The translations under genes and the position numbers were made by a program. Shown in pieces: positions 7,238 to 16,553 of a stretch of DNA of 64,000 nucleotides. Each line of letters begins with the position of its first letter. The stretch's first letter is position 1. The notes under the pieces were generated by a model. That model worked only from the letters and a program-made list of their open reading frames with translations. It was not told the DNA's origin and did not search any database. Origin of the DNA: [Clostridium] hylemonae DSM 15053 (lineage in GTDB: Bacteria; Bacillota; Clostridia; Lachnospirales; Lachnospiraceae); the NCBI RefSeq assembly GCF_008281175.1, contig NZ_CP036524.1, forward strand, positions 3,596,001-3,660,000. Direction: 5' to 3'.

Positions 7238-8503
7238 ATGACAAATATGCACAAAAAGCTCGTCACAAAAATATTATTGGCAGTGTCAGGGGCCTGCGCC
7301 GTCATATCCCTCGGCTTCTTATATTCCTATTTAAACAGTTCTCCCAAAACGTCGAAGGAAACATACTCCATCAATATACTGACTTACAAAGACATCCCGC
7401 TTTCCACACTGGACGGTTTCCACAACAAATACCCGGACTATAAGATCAATATTGAGCGGTATTCCAAGAACGGCTACCTCTCTTTTCTGGATGCCAGGCT
7501 TAACCAGGATGACTCCGCAGATATCATCGAGATCCCCGCGGAAGCTTATTCCAAATATATTTATAACAACACGCTGCTTCCCATAACAGATATGGATGCT
7601 TTTACCCGTATTGATGAAAGAGCGCTTGACCACCTCAAGGAAATATCCCGCTCAGATAAATATTTCGGTATTCCGTATCAGAGTAATTATCTCGGTGTCT
7701 GGTACAATGTCTCATTGTTTGAAAAGTATAAGCTGGAACCGCCCGATACCTTACAGCGCTTTATGAAAGCATGCCGCGTCTTCAAAGAAAACGGCATTGT
7801 ACCGCTCTCTGCAGGACTTGCCGACAGCGCCTCGGCCAATGACCTTATGACACTGCTGACCGCCGACGCTTTTTCCGGCGCCGGTTCCCCTGTCACCGCG
7901 TCTTCAGGCTTTCGGGGTCTGGAGGATCCGGTTCATCTCGATGCCCTGCGGATATGCTATGATATGCGCACAGAAGGATATCTGTCGGATACAGGTCTCC
8001 GCCTGACGGGAGAACAGGCTTTCCAGGCATTTCTGGACTCCACATATGCGATGACGGTAGCGCCGGAAACTTATATCTCCATGGTCAATGATTCTGTACT
8101 GCAGCAGATCGATATTGACGTGTGCGGATTTTATCCGGCGGCGGGCAGCGGCCAAAGCTTTGTTATCGGAAATCCGGTGGATTCCGTTATCGGTATCTGT
8201 AAAGAAAGCGCCAATATAGATATCTGCCGTACATTCCTCGACTACTACACCCGGTACGAAACTGTCTTTCAGTACATCGAGGACACACGGACAATGACGA
8301 ACATTCAGAATTATTCCGTAAATGAAACGCTTACCGCCTCCTGGAAGAAGATAAAAAGCCAGAACTGCTACATCCCTGCTGAACACTTTTATCTGTCTCC
8401 CTATACAGGAGGCAGAGAACTGCACTCCCTGCCGCAGGAATTATTCTATCACCTTATAACGCCCGAAGAATTTACCCAAAAAGCACTGGACCTTTCCCAT
8501 TAA
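7238..8503 (+). CDS. Membrane-anchored extracellular solute-binding protein (family 1), probable sensor partner
   Basis: The 421-residue product has the fold signature of family-1 (maltose-type) solute-binding proteins. Examples are INILTYKD at the first strand, IPYQSNYLGVWYN in the hinge region and FLDYYTRYETVFQYI near the end. An N-terminal hydrophobic segment (about residues 8-30) carries no lipobox, so the protein is probably held by an uncleaved anchor. There are no permease or ATPase genes of the matching class beside it, and it is divergent from a YesM kinase; a ligand-presenting sensor role is inferred. An AGGGGG lies only 2 bases before the chosen ATG; the ATG at 7247 (11 bases away) is the alternative. 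The next gene starts 12 bases after its stop. Confidence 0.75.
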   Translation: MTNMHKKLVTKILLAVSGACAVISLGFLYSYLNSSPKTSKETYSINILTYKDIPLSTLDGFHNKYPDYKINIERYSKNGYLSFLDARLNQDDSADIIEIPAEAYSKYIYNNTLLPITDMDAFTRIDERALDHLKEISRSDKYFGIPYQSNYLGVWYNVSLFEKYKLEPPDTLQRFMKACRVFKENGIVPLSAGLADSASANDLMTLLTADAFSGAGSPVTASSGFRGLEDPVHLDALRICYDMRTEGYLSDTGLRLTGEQAFQAFLDSTYAMTVAPETYISMVNDSVLQQIDIDVCGFYPAAGSGQSFVIGNPVDSVIGICKESANIDICRTFLDYYTRYETVFQYIEDTRTMTNIQNYSVNETLTASWKKIKSQNCYIPAEHFYLSPYTGGRELHSLPQELFYHLITPEEFTQKALDLSH

Positions 8504-8515
8504 CAGGAGGAATCT

Positions 8516-9529
8516 ATGAAAAAAAACAAATTACTTCTGCCGCTCATCTTAACAGGCCTCCTCTGTCTCGTACTGTTGTCTGCCATTATGACGCAAAAGC
8601 AGTCCGCGGATACTTTGCCGGACACAAAAGATACTTCCCAAAGTGAAGAATATATCTGGGTGGCCACTATGACAGGCCACAGCATGTTCCAGGAGAACGA
8701 CATTCCGGCCTTCCGCCAGTTCGGCGCCGACAGGCACGTCACAACAACGATCCTCGGTCCGGAGGAATACGACATTCCCGGACAGATACAGGCGATGGAA
8801 GAAGCGATCTCCCGCAGTCCCGCCGGTATCGTAGTGCTCGGCATGGAGCAGAGTCTCGCCCCCGTCATCGACAAAGCGATACGGCAGGGCATTCCGGTCG
8901 TGACAGTAGATTCCGACGTATCCACTTCCAAACGGATCGCCTTTGCGGGCTCAGACTGGTATGAGATCGGAGTGACCCAGGCAGAGGCTATGGTCCGGCT
9001 TATCGGCGGCAAGGGAAAGGTAGCTGTCATGGGCATCGGCGGCGCGGATACGACGGAAGCCGCATTTGAGGGCTATCACTCTGTTATTGACAACTATCCG
9101 GACATCACTGTCATCGGGGAATATGACGACATGGCCAACTATGACGAGTCCGAACGGATCACAAAGCTCATCGTGGAGACCCATCCCGATGTCGCCGGCA
9201 TCTCCGGTTTTAATTCCAACAGCGCCATCGGTATCACAAACGGTCTCAGGAGCAGTTCTGCGGATCATGATATCAAAGTGACCGCCATGGATATCGAGCC
9301 GGACAACCTGGAACTTGTGGAGAGCGGCGATGTAGATGTCATCATCGGACAGAAACGGGCCGTGTTCACGTATTACGCGGCGTCCATGCTCTATGATATC
9401 AATCATTCCTCGATCACAGTCAACAATCTGGCCAAAGGCGCAGCTTCCGTCATCCCGGATACGGTATACACCGGCCTTATCACAGTAAACCGGGAGAATC
9501 TGTACACGTATTTTCCTGATATGAAATGA
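8516..9529 (+). CDS. Membrane-anchored ribose-type periplasmic binding protein, probable sensor partner
   Basis: This 337-residue protein is a Peripla_BP_4 / RbsB-type sugar-binding domain behind a hydrophobic N-terminal segment (about 6-26) without a lipobox cysteine. Typical motifs are IQAMEEAISRSPAGIVV, IPVVTVDSDV, AGSDWYEIG and VIIGQKRAVFTYYAASML. The ribosome binding site AGGAGG is well placed. It is the second gene of a two-gene unit with the family-1 binding protein, so one transcript encodes two anchored binding proteins of different classes. Related binding proteins act as sensor partners of LytS/YesM kinases in some Clostridia; that role here is inference. The ligand is probably a sugar. 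Confidence 0.78.
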   Translation: MKKNKLLLPLILTGLLCLVLLSAIMTQKQSADTLPDTKDTSQSEEYIWVATMTGHSMFQENDIPAFRQFGADRHVTTTILGPEEYDIPGQIQAMEEAISRSPAGIVVLGMEQSLAPVIDKAIRQGIPVVTVDSDVSTSKRIAFAGSDWYEIGVTQAEAMVRLIGGKGKVAVMGIGGADTTEAAFEGYHSVIDNYPDITVIGEYDDMANYDESERITKLIVETHPDVAGISGFNSNSAIGITNGLRSSSADHDIKVTAMDIEPDNLELVESGDVDVIIGQKRAVFTYYAASMLYDINHSSITVNNLAKGAASVIPDTVYTGLITVNRENLYTYFPDMK

Positions 9530-9534
9530 TATGA

Positions 9535-9564
9535 AACAGAGGCCGTATGCATCAGGCCTCTGTT
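9535..9564. terminator. Intrinsic terminator between convergent sugar genes
   Basis: AACAGAGGCC (9535-9544) pairs with GGCCTCTGTT (9555-9564) as a perfect 10-bp stem with a 10-base loop. TTTCTCTGTCTTTT follows in the rightward direction. It ends the anchored binding-protein unit and probably also serves the leftward ABC transporter operon, whose last stop is at 9581. Confidence 0.75.
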
Positions 9565-9580
9565 TTCTCTGTCTTTTACT

Positions 9581-10573
9581 CTATTCTCTTACCAGATTTT
9601 CATTTCTTATATTTCTGGCCTCAGCCTTCGCCATATAGCGCCCCCTTATACTGTCTAGAAATACGGCGAGAAAAATAATTCCCGCTGATATGAGCGGCTG
9701 GATATACATATCTACCTGCATATAGACAAGCCCTGACTGGATCATCTGTATCATGACCGCGCCAAGTATGGTGCCGGAGACTTTACCGCTGCCGCCGGCA
9801 AGGCTCGTACCTCCCAGGACAGCCGCGGCAATGGCATTGAATTCCTCCCCCTTTCCAAAGGAAGCATTCACGATCCCGATCTGGGCCACCGAGATGATCC
9901 CTCCGATCCCCGCCAGCAGGGCACTCAGCATATACACCGTAAACAAAATCTTATTGTTGCTGATTCCTGCTTTGCGCGCGTCCTCCGGATCATTGCCGAC
10001 AGCATATACCTGCCGTCCAAGCCTCGTTCTGGCCAGAAACAGCGCCGCGGCCGCTGCAATGAGCAAAAACAGGAGGATCGCCATAGGTATGCCGGCAATC
10101 TTCTGAGAGCCGAGTGAGGTGATAGATTTGGGGAGATTCACGGACTCCGAATGCGTCATCCATGTTCCGAGCGCGCGTCCTGCCGTCATCGTTCCAAGTG
10201 TTGTCACGAACGGGAGGATCTTAAGCTTTATGATACAGAACGCATTAAAAAGTCCGACAAGCAGCGCCACACCGATACCGGCACATACACCCACGGCTGT
10301 GGGAACATGGAACCTGGCTATCAGAAGTCCGGTGGAGGCTGCCGACAGATACATGACAGAGCCGACCGACAGATCGATCCCAGCCGTTAGCAGCACGAAC
10401 ATGATCCCGATCCCGATGATTCCGACGTAAGAAGAATTCAGTATAATATTGCTGAATGATGCCATACTCAGGAACTTCGGCGAAAACAGCCCAAACAGAA
10501 CAAATATGATCACAAACAGCAGCAGCGGAATATTTTTAAATAACAGCCTGTTCACACTCTCTTTTGACTTCAT
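9581..10573 (-). CDS. Sugar ABC transporter permease (RbsC/XylH type)
   Basis: The 330-residue integral membrane protein is a BPD_transp_2 family permease with about eight to ten hydrophobic segments. The loop GISNNKILFTVYMLSALLAG and the motif AAAVLGGTSLAGG are typical of ribose/xylose-class permeases. It pairs with the upstream double ATPase and a second permease to form the membrane pore. The ATG at 10573 is preferred: AAGGGGG inside the ATPase gene is 9 bases upstream of it, but abuts the earlier ATG at 10582. With this start, one base separates it from the ATPase stop. It is the last gene of the operon. Confidence 0.88.
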   Translation of the reverse strand: MKSKESVNRLLFKNIPLLLFVIIFVLFGLFSPKFLSMASFSNIILNSSYVGIIGIGIMFVLLTAGIDLSVGSVMYLSAASTGLLIARFHVPTAVGVCAGIGVALLVGLFNAFCIIKLKILPFVTTLGTMTAGRALGTWMTHSESVNLPKSITSLGSQKIAGIPMAILLFLLIAAAAALFLARTRLGRQVYAVGNDPEDARKAGISNNKILFTVYMLSALLAGIGGIISVAQIGIVNASFGKGEEFNAIAAAVLGGTSLAGGSGKVSGTILGAVMIQMIQSGLVYMQVDMYIQPLISAGIIFLAVFLDSIRGRYMAKAEARNIRNENLVRE

Positions 10574-10574
10574 A

Positions 10575-12095
10575 TTATTCATCCCCCTTCCCGTTCTGGT
10601 TAAATGCGGCTTTCATTATAACTTCCTTGTCAAACTCTTCCCGCTTAAGCTCTCCGCGCACCTCTCCGTTTCCCATGATTATGATGCGGTCACAAATTCC
10701 CATCAGCTCCTCAAGCTCCGAGGAGATGACCCAGATCCCTTTTCCCTCAGATGCCAGCTTATTTATGATAGAATATACTTCAAACTTTGCCCCCACATCG
10801 ATTCCGCGCGTCGGCTCGTCCACAATAAGCAGGTCCGGACTTCCAAGCAGCCATTTGCCGATCACCACCTTCTGCTGATTACCGCCGCTCATACTCTTTG
10901 CGGGATTTGTCCCGATGGGCGGACATTTTATTTTAAGCGTCTCCACCATATCCTGAGTGCTCTGTTTTACAGAAGAGTCATCTACGATCTTGAGTTTCGT
11001 GCGGGCCTTTTCCGGCACCGATACGAGCGAAAGATTGTCGCGTATAGTAAAATCCATGAACAGACCTTCTTCTCTGCGGTTTTCTGTGACAAATGCCACT
11101 TTATTTTTAATGGCAAGTCTTGGGCTGATCTTTCTGATCTCTCTGCCGTGGATAAATATTTTCCCTTCCTCGTAAGGATCCAGTCCGTATACGATCCTTG
11201 CAAGCTCACTTCTTCCCGAGCCCATAAGTCCGAACATTCCGACAACTTCGCCTTTATACACCTTCATGCTCACCTTGTGCGTGATCCCCTTCTGCGAGAT
11301 GTCTTTCAGTTCCAGAACCGGTTCTTTCGCCGGACGGTTTGTCTTTTCCGGATAGAGCTGGTCGATCTCTCTTCCGATCATGGAACTGATCATACGGTTG
11401 ACCGTGTAGTTCTCTTTCTTATCACGATCTGTGATCATGCCGTCTCTCAGCACGATAATATGATCCGAAAGCCGCTGCACATCCGCAAGTATATGGGAGA
11501 TGTAGATAATGGATTTCCCTTCCTTAAGAAGCCGCTCTATTATGTCAAACAGCTTTCTCGTCTCCCTCGCCGTAAGAGAAGTCGTCGGCTCGTCAAAAAT
11601 AAATATCTGCGGATCCGAGGACAGCGCTTTCGCGATCTCTACGAGCTGGCGTTCACCCGGCGACAGCTTTTCCACGATCGTCTCCGGGGGAACATCCAGG
11701 TCCACCGACGACAGCACTTCCTTTACTTTATCCGCCACCGCGGACTTCCTTATGAGCGGGGTTCCGGGAATACGGGGATAAGAATTAATATACATATTGT
11801 CAATAATGCTCAGATTTGTGAACAGGTTCAATTCCTGATGTATAAATGCGATCCCTGCCTTTGCGGCATCCGACGGCTTCTGCGGCTCATAGGGATCACC
11901 GTTGAGGTAGAGCTTCCCGCTGTCTGCCTTAAGAACTCCACCGACTATATTCATAAGTGTAGATTTCCCGGCGCCGTTTTCTCCGATAAGGCTAAGCAGT
12001 TCTCCTTTTTCCAGACCAAAACTGACGTCCTTTAATGCTGCGATCCCAAAGAAACTTTTTGCAATATGTTCTAACTGTAATACGTATTCACTCAT
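10575..12095 (-). CDS. Sugar ABC transporter ATPase, double nucleotide-binding domain (RbsA/MglA type)
   Basis: The 506-residue protein holds two fused ATPase domains. The first has Walker A GENGAGKS (residues 38-45), the signature LSPGERQLVEIAKAL and Walker B IFIFDEPTTSL. The second has the degenerate Walker A GLMGSGRSE and the signature MSGGNQQKVVIGKWL, as is normal for this carbohydrate-uptake class. It powers import through the two flanking permeases. The start at 12095 lies one base after the stop of the upstream permease, with AGGCAGGTG as ribosome binding site, so an in-frame extension to 12113 is unlikely. Confidence 0.92.
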   Translation of the reverse strand: MSEYVLQLEHIAKSFFGIAALKDVSFGLEKGELLSLIGENGAGKSTLMNIVGGVLKADSGKLYLNGDPYEPQKPSDAAKAGIAFIHQELNLFTNLSIIDNMYINSYPRIPGTPLIRKSAVADKVKEVLSSVDLDVPPETIVEKLSPGERQLVEIAKALSSDPQIFIFDEPTTSLTARETRKLFDIIERLLKEGKSIIYISHILADVQRLSDHIIVLRDGMITDRDKKENYTVNRMISSMIGREIDQLYPEKTNRPAKEPVLELKDISQKGITHKVSMKVYKGEVVGMFGLMGSGRSELARIVYGLDPYEEGKIFIHGREIRKISPRLAIKNKVAFVTENRREEGLFMDFTIRDNLSLVSVPEKARTKLKIVDDSSVKQSTQDMVETLKIKCPPIGTNPAKSMSGGNQQKVVIGKWLLGSPDLLIVDEPTRGIDVGAKFEVYSIINKLASEGKGIWVISSELEELMGICDRIIIMGNGEVRGELKREEFDKEVIMKAAFNQNGKGDE

Positions 12096-12096
12096 A

Positions 12097-13203
12097 TTAA
12101 ACACCTGCCTCATTCTGCGTTGTCATTTTCACGGCCAGCCTTGTCCTCACCACATCGAGGAACGCGGCGGCCAGTATTACAAAGCCTTTCACTATATTGA
12201 TCGTGTAGTACGACAGGTTAAACAAGTTCAGGGCGTTGAATAATATCGTATAGAACAACACGCCGAACACGGTCCACGTAACCTTTCCCTTTCCTCCGAG
12301 CAGGCTCGTGCCGCCCAGTACCGCCGCCCCTACAATATCCATTGTCAAGTCTTCTCCCAAAGTAGGACGCCCCATGTTAAGCCGTGCGGAATAGATGGCA
12401 GAACCCGCGGCGGCGCAGAAGCCGCTGAATGCATAGCAGAATACCGTAACCGTCTTTGTCGGTACGCCGGACACGATACTTGCCGTCTCATTTGCTCCGG
12501 TCGAGTAGATCCATTTTCCAAGCACGAGTTTCTTCAATATGAACCAGGCGATGACCGTCACCGTCACGGTCAGGACCGCCGCATACGGAATGATTCCTCC
12601 AAGTGAACCTTTTCCCAGCTCTTTAAATCCCTTCGGCAGTCCCATTACGTTCCTGGACTGTGTAAGAAATATCGCAAAGTTAAGTAAAAACATCTGTGTG
12701 ACGAGCGTGACCATAAACGGCGGCATCTTAAACCGCGCGACGAAAAATCCGTTGAACATTCCGATCAGTGTCCCGATCACAAGCATTGCCAGAATACAGA
12801 GCGGTATTGCCATACCGGAATCTGAAAGCGGTCCTCCTTTTGGCCCGATCAGCCACCCCCAAAGAGGCGTGGAAGAAAAGATATCCTCCTGAAAAGAACT
12901 GCTCATAAGGACAGTCCCGATAACACTTGTAACTCCTATGACAGAGACCTGCGACAGGTCGATGCCTCCCAGCAGCAGGACAAACGTCTGTCCGACAGCA
13001 ACGACGAGCAGCGGCCACAGATTGGACATTACATTGAGAAGATTGCTCCTCGTGATGATCCTCGGCACAAATGGGATGACACAGATAAAGCATATGACAG
13101 TGAGATAAAATATAAAGTATTCTGACATAAACATATTCATGATCATCTGTTTTGCATTTCTCTTACCGCCCTTTATCTGTGTTTTCTTATTAAAAACACC
13201 CAT
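12097..13203 (-). CDS. Sugar ABC transporter permease (RbsC/YjfF type), long form
   Basis: This 368-residue BPD_transp_2 permease has a longer N-terminus than its partner and hydrophobic segments throughout. The family motif VAVGQTFVLLLGGIDLS (residues 71-87) covers the conserved loop after the second helix, and GAAVLGGTSLLGG lies further on. Having two different permease genes around the ATPase implies a heterodimeric pore. The ribosome binding site AAGGAGG is well placed before the ATG. It follows the lipoprotein gene by 71 bases and leads the ATPase gene. Confidence 0.88.
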   Translation of the reverse strand: MGVFNKKTQIKGGKRNAKQMIMNMFMSEYFIFYLTVICFICVIPFVPRIITRSNLLNVMSNLWPLLVVAVGQTFVLLLGGIDLSQVSVIGVTSVIGTVLMSSSFQEDIFSSTPLWGWLIGPKGGPLSDSGMAIPLCILAMLVIGTLIGMFNGFFVARFKMPPFMVTLVTQMFLLNFAIFLTQSRNVMGLPKGFKELGKGSLGGIIPYAAVLTVTVTVIAWFILKKLVLGKWIYSTGANETASIVSGVPTKTVTVFCYAFSGFCAAAGSAIYSARLNMGRPTLGEDLTMDIVGAAVLGGTSLLGGKGKVTWTVFGVLFYTILFNALNLFNLSYYTINIVKGFVILAAAFLDVVRTRLAVKMTTQNEAGV

Positions 13204-13274
13204 ATAATAACCTCCTTGTATTCGTTTGGGCCGCGCGCCGGCAGTTCACTGCCGGGCGGCGGCCCTTATGCCCT

Positions 13275-14309
13275 TTATTTTTCAGCGCTTACTGCGTTGC
13301 CCCACATATCCATTCTCTTTTCTGCCAGATTACCCTGCGTGAGAGCAAATCCCGGGTCTTCCACGATCTCGTCCGGTGTTGTCTCGCCGTCTTCTATCGC
13401 CTTGATGATTCCGTTCATAGCCGCGTCGGCCTCATAGAATAAGTCCTGGACACCTGTAGCGTCCACATATCCCTCGTCGATAAGCTTTCCTGCTGTGGAA
13501 TCCCCGTCAAGTCCTCCAAGTATGATGTGACCATCGTCCCCTGCTTTCTGCCACTTTCCTAATGGTTCCACAACGGACTGAATGGTTGGGAAGAGGAAAT
13601 CTGATGAGGAGAAGATAAAGTCGATATCCGGATTGGCCTGGACTGCGCTCTGCAGATTGGCAAGCGCGGTAGCAGCGTCCCACTCTGTAGGCACTTCGAT
13701 CACTTCATTGAAGATATCTTTTTCCTTCTCGACCGCCGCGTAGAATCCATTCTTACGTTCTATCGCGTTCGGATCCCCAAGGTCTCCTACGAGTATACAA
13801 GGTGTAAGCTTCTTTCCGGTCTTCTCGAATTTTGCCTTCGCCTGCTCTACCATATAATCCACTGTCGCTTCTGCCGTCGTCGCGTTGTCGCACACAACCG
13901 TGATGTTGCTGCCTTCATCAGACGTAGGCGGACGGTTAAAGATGACGATCGGTACTTCGGATTCATTTGCCGCGGCGGTCACTGTCACGGCCGTATCCCC
14001 GTCTACCGGTATCATAATGATTCCGTCGATATCCTGGGTGAGTGCGTCGTTCACCTGCTCCAGCTGCTTGTTTGCATCCCCCTGACAGTTCAGTTCGATC
14101 ACCTTGTAGCCTTCATCCTTCAATGTATCTGTGATGATCTCATGGGCAGCCACCCAGAACTCCGTCTCCAGGTCTTCAAAGCTGAAGGCGATCGTAACAT
14201 CTTTACTGCCCCCATCTTTGCTGTCTTTGGATTCCTTTTTGTCGGCGCAGCCCATGAGGAGCGCAGCCATCATTGCCGCCGCCAGCAAAACACTCAACAA
14301 TTTCTTCAT
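13275..14309 (-). CDS. Sugar ABC transporter substrate-binding lipoprotein (RbsB type)
   Basis: The 344-residue product begins with a lipoprotein signal peptide; the lipobox LLMGC puts the lipidated cysteine near residue 21. The mature part is a Peripla_BP_4 domain with VTIAFSFEDLETEFW at the first strand, ALTQDIDGIIMIPVDGD and IVIFNRPP. It captures the sugar for the downstream permease-ATPase-permease set, as the first gene of the operon. The ATG at 14309 follows GGAGGAAAATGTT, a good ribosome binding site; an upstream in-frame ATG lacks one and would place extra residues before the signal peptide. The exact sugar cannot be assigned. Confidence 0.9.
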   Translation of the reverse strand: MKKLLSVLLAAAMMAALLMGCADKKESKDSKDGGSKDVTIAFSFEDLETEFWVAAHEIITDTLKDEGYKVIELNCQGDANKQLEQVNDALTQDIDGIIMIPVDGDTAVTVTAAANESEVPIVIFNRPPTSDEGSNITVVCDNATTAEATVDYMVEQAKAKFEKTGKKLTPCILVGDLGDPNAIERKNGFYAAVEKEKDIFNEVIEVPTEWDAATALANLQSAVQANPDIDFIFSSSDFLFPTIQSVVEPLGKWQKAGDDGHIILGGLDGDSTAGKLIDEGYVDATGVQDLFYEADAAMNGIIKAIEDGETTPDEIVEDPGFALTQGNLAEKRMDMWGNAVSAEK

Positions 14310-14364
14310 AACATTTTCCTCCGTTTTCTTTAGAATGAATTGTTTGTTGTGATTAGAGTATAAG

Positions 14365-14398
14365 AAAAAGAGACGCCTTTTCATAGACGTCTCTTTTT
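14365..14398 (-). terminator. Intrinsic terminator after the YeiH-type gene
   Basis: AAAAAGAGACG (14365-14375) pairs perfectly with CGTCTCTTTTT (14388-14398) around a 12-base loop. On the minus strand the stem closes with a T run and TTTTTCTTATA. It ends the gene whose stop is at 14471 and lies just upstream of the sugar-binding lipoprotein gene. The -10-like TATACT for that gene (14357-14362) begins only 2 bases beyond the stem. Confidence 0.75.
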
Positions 14399-14470
14399 AG
14401 ATAATGCGGCGGAATTTTTTTAGTCAACCGGCCTTCCGTGCGGGATGGTTCTTCAGAATCCTCCCTCCTG

Positions 14471-15502
14471 CTACCACAGTCCGAGCGTATGCTGCATGAT
14501 CAGACTCACCAGCGTTATTCCGATCCAGCAGGCCATTCCCATGAGTATCGGTTTGCCTCCGGTCTTTACAAGCTTGATGATGTTTGTATGAAGTCCGATC
14601 GCAGCCATAGCCATTATGATGAAGAATTTGGACAATTCTTTCAGGGGCATGAACACCTCCGCGGAGATTCCCGCGCTTACCGCCACGGTCGTTATGACGG
14701 AAGCGCCGATAAAGTACAGGATAAAAAATGGGAATACCTGTTTTAATGATACCTTTCCCGCAGCTTCTTTCTCTGCCTTTCTCGTCCTGATGAACGCCAG
14801 CACGAGAGTGATCGGAATGATCGCAAGTGTCCTTGTAAGTTTTACAGTCACCGCCTTGTCAAGCGTGGCGCTGCCGAGTCCGAACATGCTGTCCCACGTC
14901 GACGCGGCCGCCGTTACAGAGGAAGTGTCGTTCACCGCCGTACCGGCAAAGATACCGAACGCTTCTCCCGAGCTGCTCGAAAATCCAAGCGCTGTGCCAA
15001 GCATCGGAAACAATACCGCGGCCAGCACGTTGAAGAAAAATATGACCGATATGGCCTGTGCCACTTCCTCGTCATCCGCATCTATGACCGGCGCTGTGGC
15101 CGCTATGGCTGATCCTCCGCATATGGAAGACCCGACGCCGACAAGCGTCGATATTTTCCCCGGGATGTGAAGCGCTCTGTGCAGCACGTAGGCGATGATG
15201 AGTGATGTGGATATCGTGGCGATTATGATCGGCAGCGACTGCCTTCCCGTCTCAAGGATCACCCGCAGGTTCAGTCCGAACCCGAGAAGGACGACCGCAT
15301 ACTGCAGGATCTTCTTGGACGTGAACTTGATCCCGCTCTCCAGACTTCCCTTTTCTTTTATAAACAGTGTAATGACCATGCCTGCCAGTATGGCGATCAC
15401 CGGGCCTCCGATGATCGGAAACTGTTTTCCCAGAAACCATGACGGCACTGCTATGGCGATACACACAAGCATACCTTTCCAGTTTTTCTTTACAAATTCC
15501 AT
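14471..15502 (-). CDS. YeiH-family putative sulfate exporter membrane protein
   Basis: The 343-residue protein is a polytopic member of the UPF0324/YeiH family (Cons_hypoth698), with about ten hydrophobic helices. Family stretches include [41 protein letters not shown] and [14 protein letters not shown]. Some members are linked to sulfite or sulfonate metabolism as anion exporters; the substrate here is unknown. The ATG at 15502 follows CTGGAGGAAAAGAG, so the longer upstream frame is rejected. It is divergent from a LysR regulator, the same arrangement as yeiH-yeiE in E. coli, which suggests control by that neighbour. Confidence 0.85.
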   Translation of the reverse strand: MEFVKKNWKGMLVCIAIAVPSWFLGKQFPIIGGPVIAILAGMVITLFIKEKGSLESGIKFTSKKILQYAVVLLGFGLNLRVILETGRQSLPIIIATISTSLIIAYVLHRALHIPGKISTLVGVGSSICGGSAIAATAPVIDADDEEVAQAISVIFFFNVLAAVLFPMLGTALGFSSSSGEAFGIFAGTAVNDTSSVTAAASTWDSMFGLGSATLDKAVTVKLTRTLAIIPITLVLAFIRTRKAEKEAAGKVSLKQVFPFFILYFIGASVITTVAVSAGISAEVFMPLKELSKFFIIMAMAAIGLHTNIIKLVKTGGKPILMGMACWIGITLVSLIMQHTLGLW

Positions 15503-15540
15503 CTCTTTTCCTCCAGATAACTTTTTTCTCACGCAACATG

Positions 15541-15620
15541 AAAATAATACCATTAAATTATCATAATGTAAAATTATAATTATTTATTTTTTTATAAGTA
15601 TATGTTATCATTTTATCATG
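15541..15620. promoter_or_regulatory. AT-rich divergent control region of the YeiH-type and LysR genes
   Basis: The interval between the two divergent genes is very AT-rich and holds several interleaved short repeats such as ATTATCAT and TTATCATTTTATCATG. LysR regulators usually bind AT-rich interrupted dyads between themselves and their target, so the operator probably lies here. No single dyad stands out enough to define it. Confidence 0.4.
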
Positions 15621-15674
15621 AGTTTAAAACCGGCCTGCCGTCTGAGGCAGCGCCGACGTACAGAGGAGGACGCT

Positions 15675-16553
15675 ATGCTGGACAACAGAACCGAGACTTT
15701 TCTCGCTGTCTGCCATGAGATGAGCTTTACAAAGGCTGCCAGGACACTTCACGTATCGCAGCCCGCAGTATCACAGCACATTCAGTATCTTGAGGACTAC
15801 TACGGAACGAAGCTTTTCCGCTTTGAGGGAAAGAAGATCTTTCTCACAGATGCCGGAGAGCTGCTTCGGAAATCATTCACCGCTCTGAGAAACAACGAGA
15901 TCTACCTGCGGGAACAGCTTTCGATGCTCCAAAACAAGAGGAATACGCTCCGCCTCGGCGCAACACTCACCGTCGGCGAGTACATGATATCAGATCCGCT
16001 TATCCGCTATCTGAGTTCTCACCCGGATTCGGACATAACCGTTACGGTAGCCAATACAAAAAAGCTTCTGAGCAGTCTTGACGATGGTAAGATCGATTTT
16101 GCCCTGCTGGAAGGGGATTACCCCCACGCCTCCTACAGACATCAGACTTACCGGCAAGAACAGTTTATCCCTGTCTGCAGCCAGAGCCACGCGTTCATAC
16201 GGCGTCCTGAGACACTATGTGATCTTACGTCAGAGAGCCTTATCATCCGTGAGCCGGGCTCCGGCACGCGCAAGATCATGGAACAGGCGCTGGAAGATGC
16301 AGACATCACACTGAAAGACTTTGCCAACGTCATCACGATCGGCAATATGAATACGATAAAAGAGCTCGTTACGGCAGACTGCGGTATAACATTCTTATAC
16401 AAAACTGCCGTAAAAAAAGAGCTGGAGGATGGAATTCTCAAAGAAATAGAATTGACATCCCCCGGCATCACGCACGAGATCTCGATCGTATGGAAAAAGA
16501 ATAATCTGTTTGAAGCTTCCTTTGAACAGTTGTTCAACGAATTATTTTTCTGA
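15675..16553 (+). CDS. LysR-family transcriptional regulator
   Basis: The 292-residue protein has the LysR winged helix-turn-helix at its N-terminus (FTKAARTLHVSQPAVSQHIQ, about residues 19-38). A periplasmic-binding-like effector domain follows from about residue 90. The ATG at 15675 follows AGAGGAGGA; the longer upstream reading adds a basic stretch without a family match. It is divergent from the YeiH-type gene, so it probably senses a small sulfur or anion compound and controls that gene. Its stop codon (16551-16553) directly touches the stop codon of atpC on the other strand, leaving no room for a terminator. Confidence 0.88.
   Translation: MLDNRTETFLAVCHEMSFTKAARTLHVSQPAVSQHIQYLEDYYGTKLFRFEGKKIFLTDAGELLRKSFTALRNNEIYLREQLSMLQNKRNTLRLGATLTVGEYMISDPLIRYLSSHPDSDITVTVANTKKLLSSLDDGKIDFALLEGDYPHASYRHQTYRQEQFIPVCSQSHAFIRRPETLCDLTSESLIIREPGSGTRKIMEQALEDADITLKDFANVITIGNMNTIKELVTADCGITFLYKTAVKKELEDGILKEIELTSPGITHEISIVWKKNNLFEASFEQLFNELFF

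Noticed and set aside
7238-9529. Treating the two binding proteins as ordinary transport lipoproteins
   Set aside because: Neither has a lipobox cysteine after its hydrophobic segment, and no permease or ATPase is in their transcript.
10449-12035. A 528-codon rightward open frame over the sugar ABC ATPase
   Set aside because: It is antisense to a gene with complete ATPase motifs, has no family resemblance and is rich in Cys, His and Arg as expected of a shadow frame.
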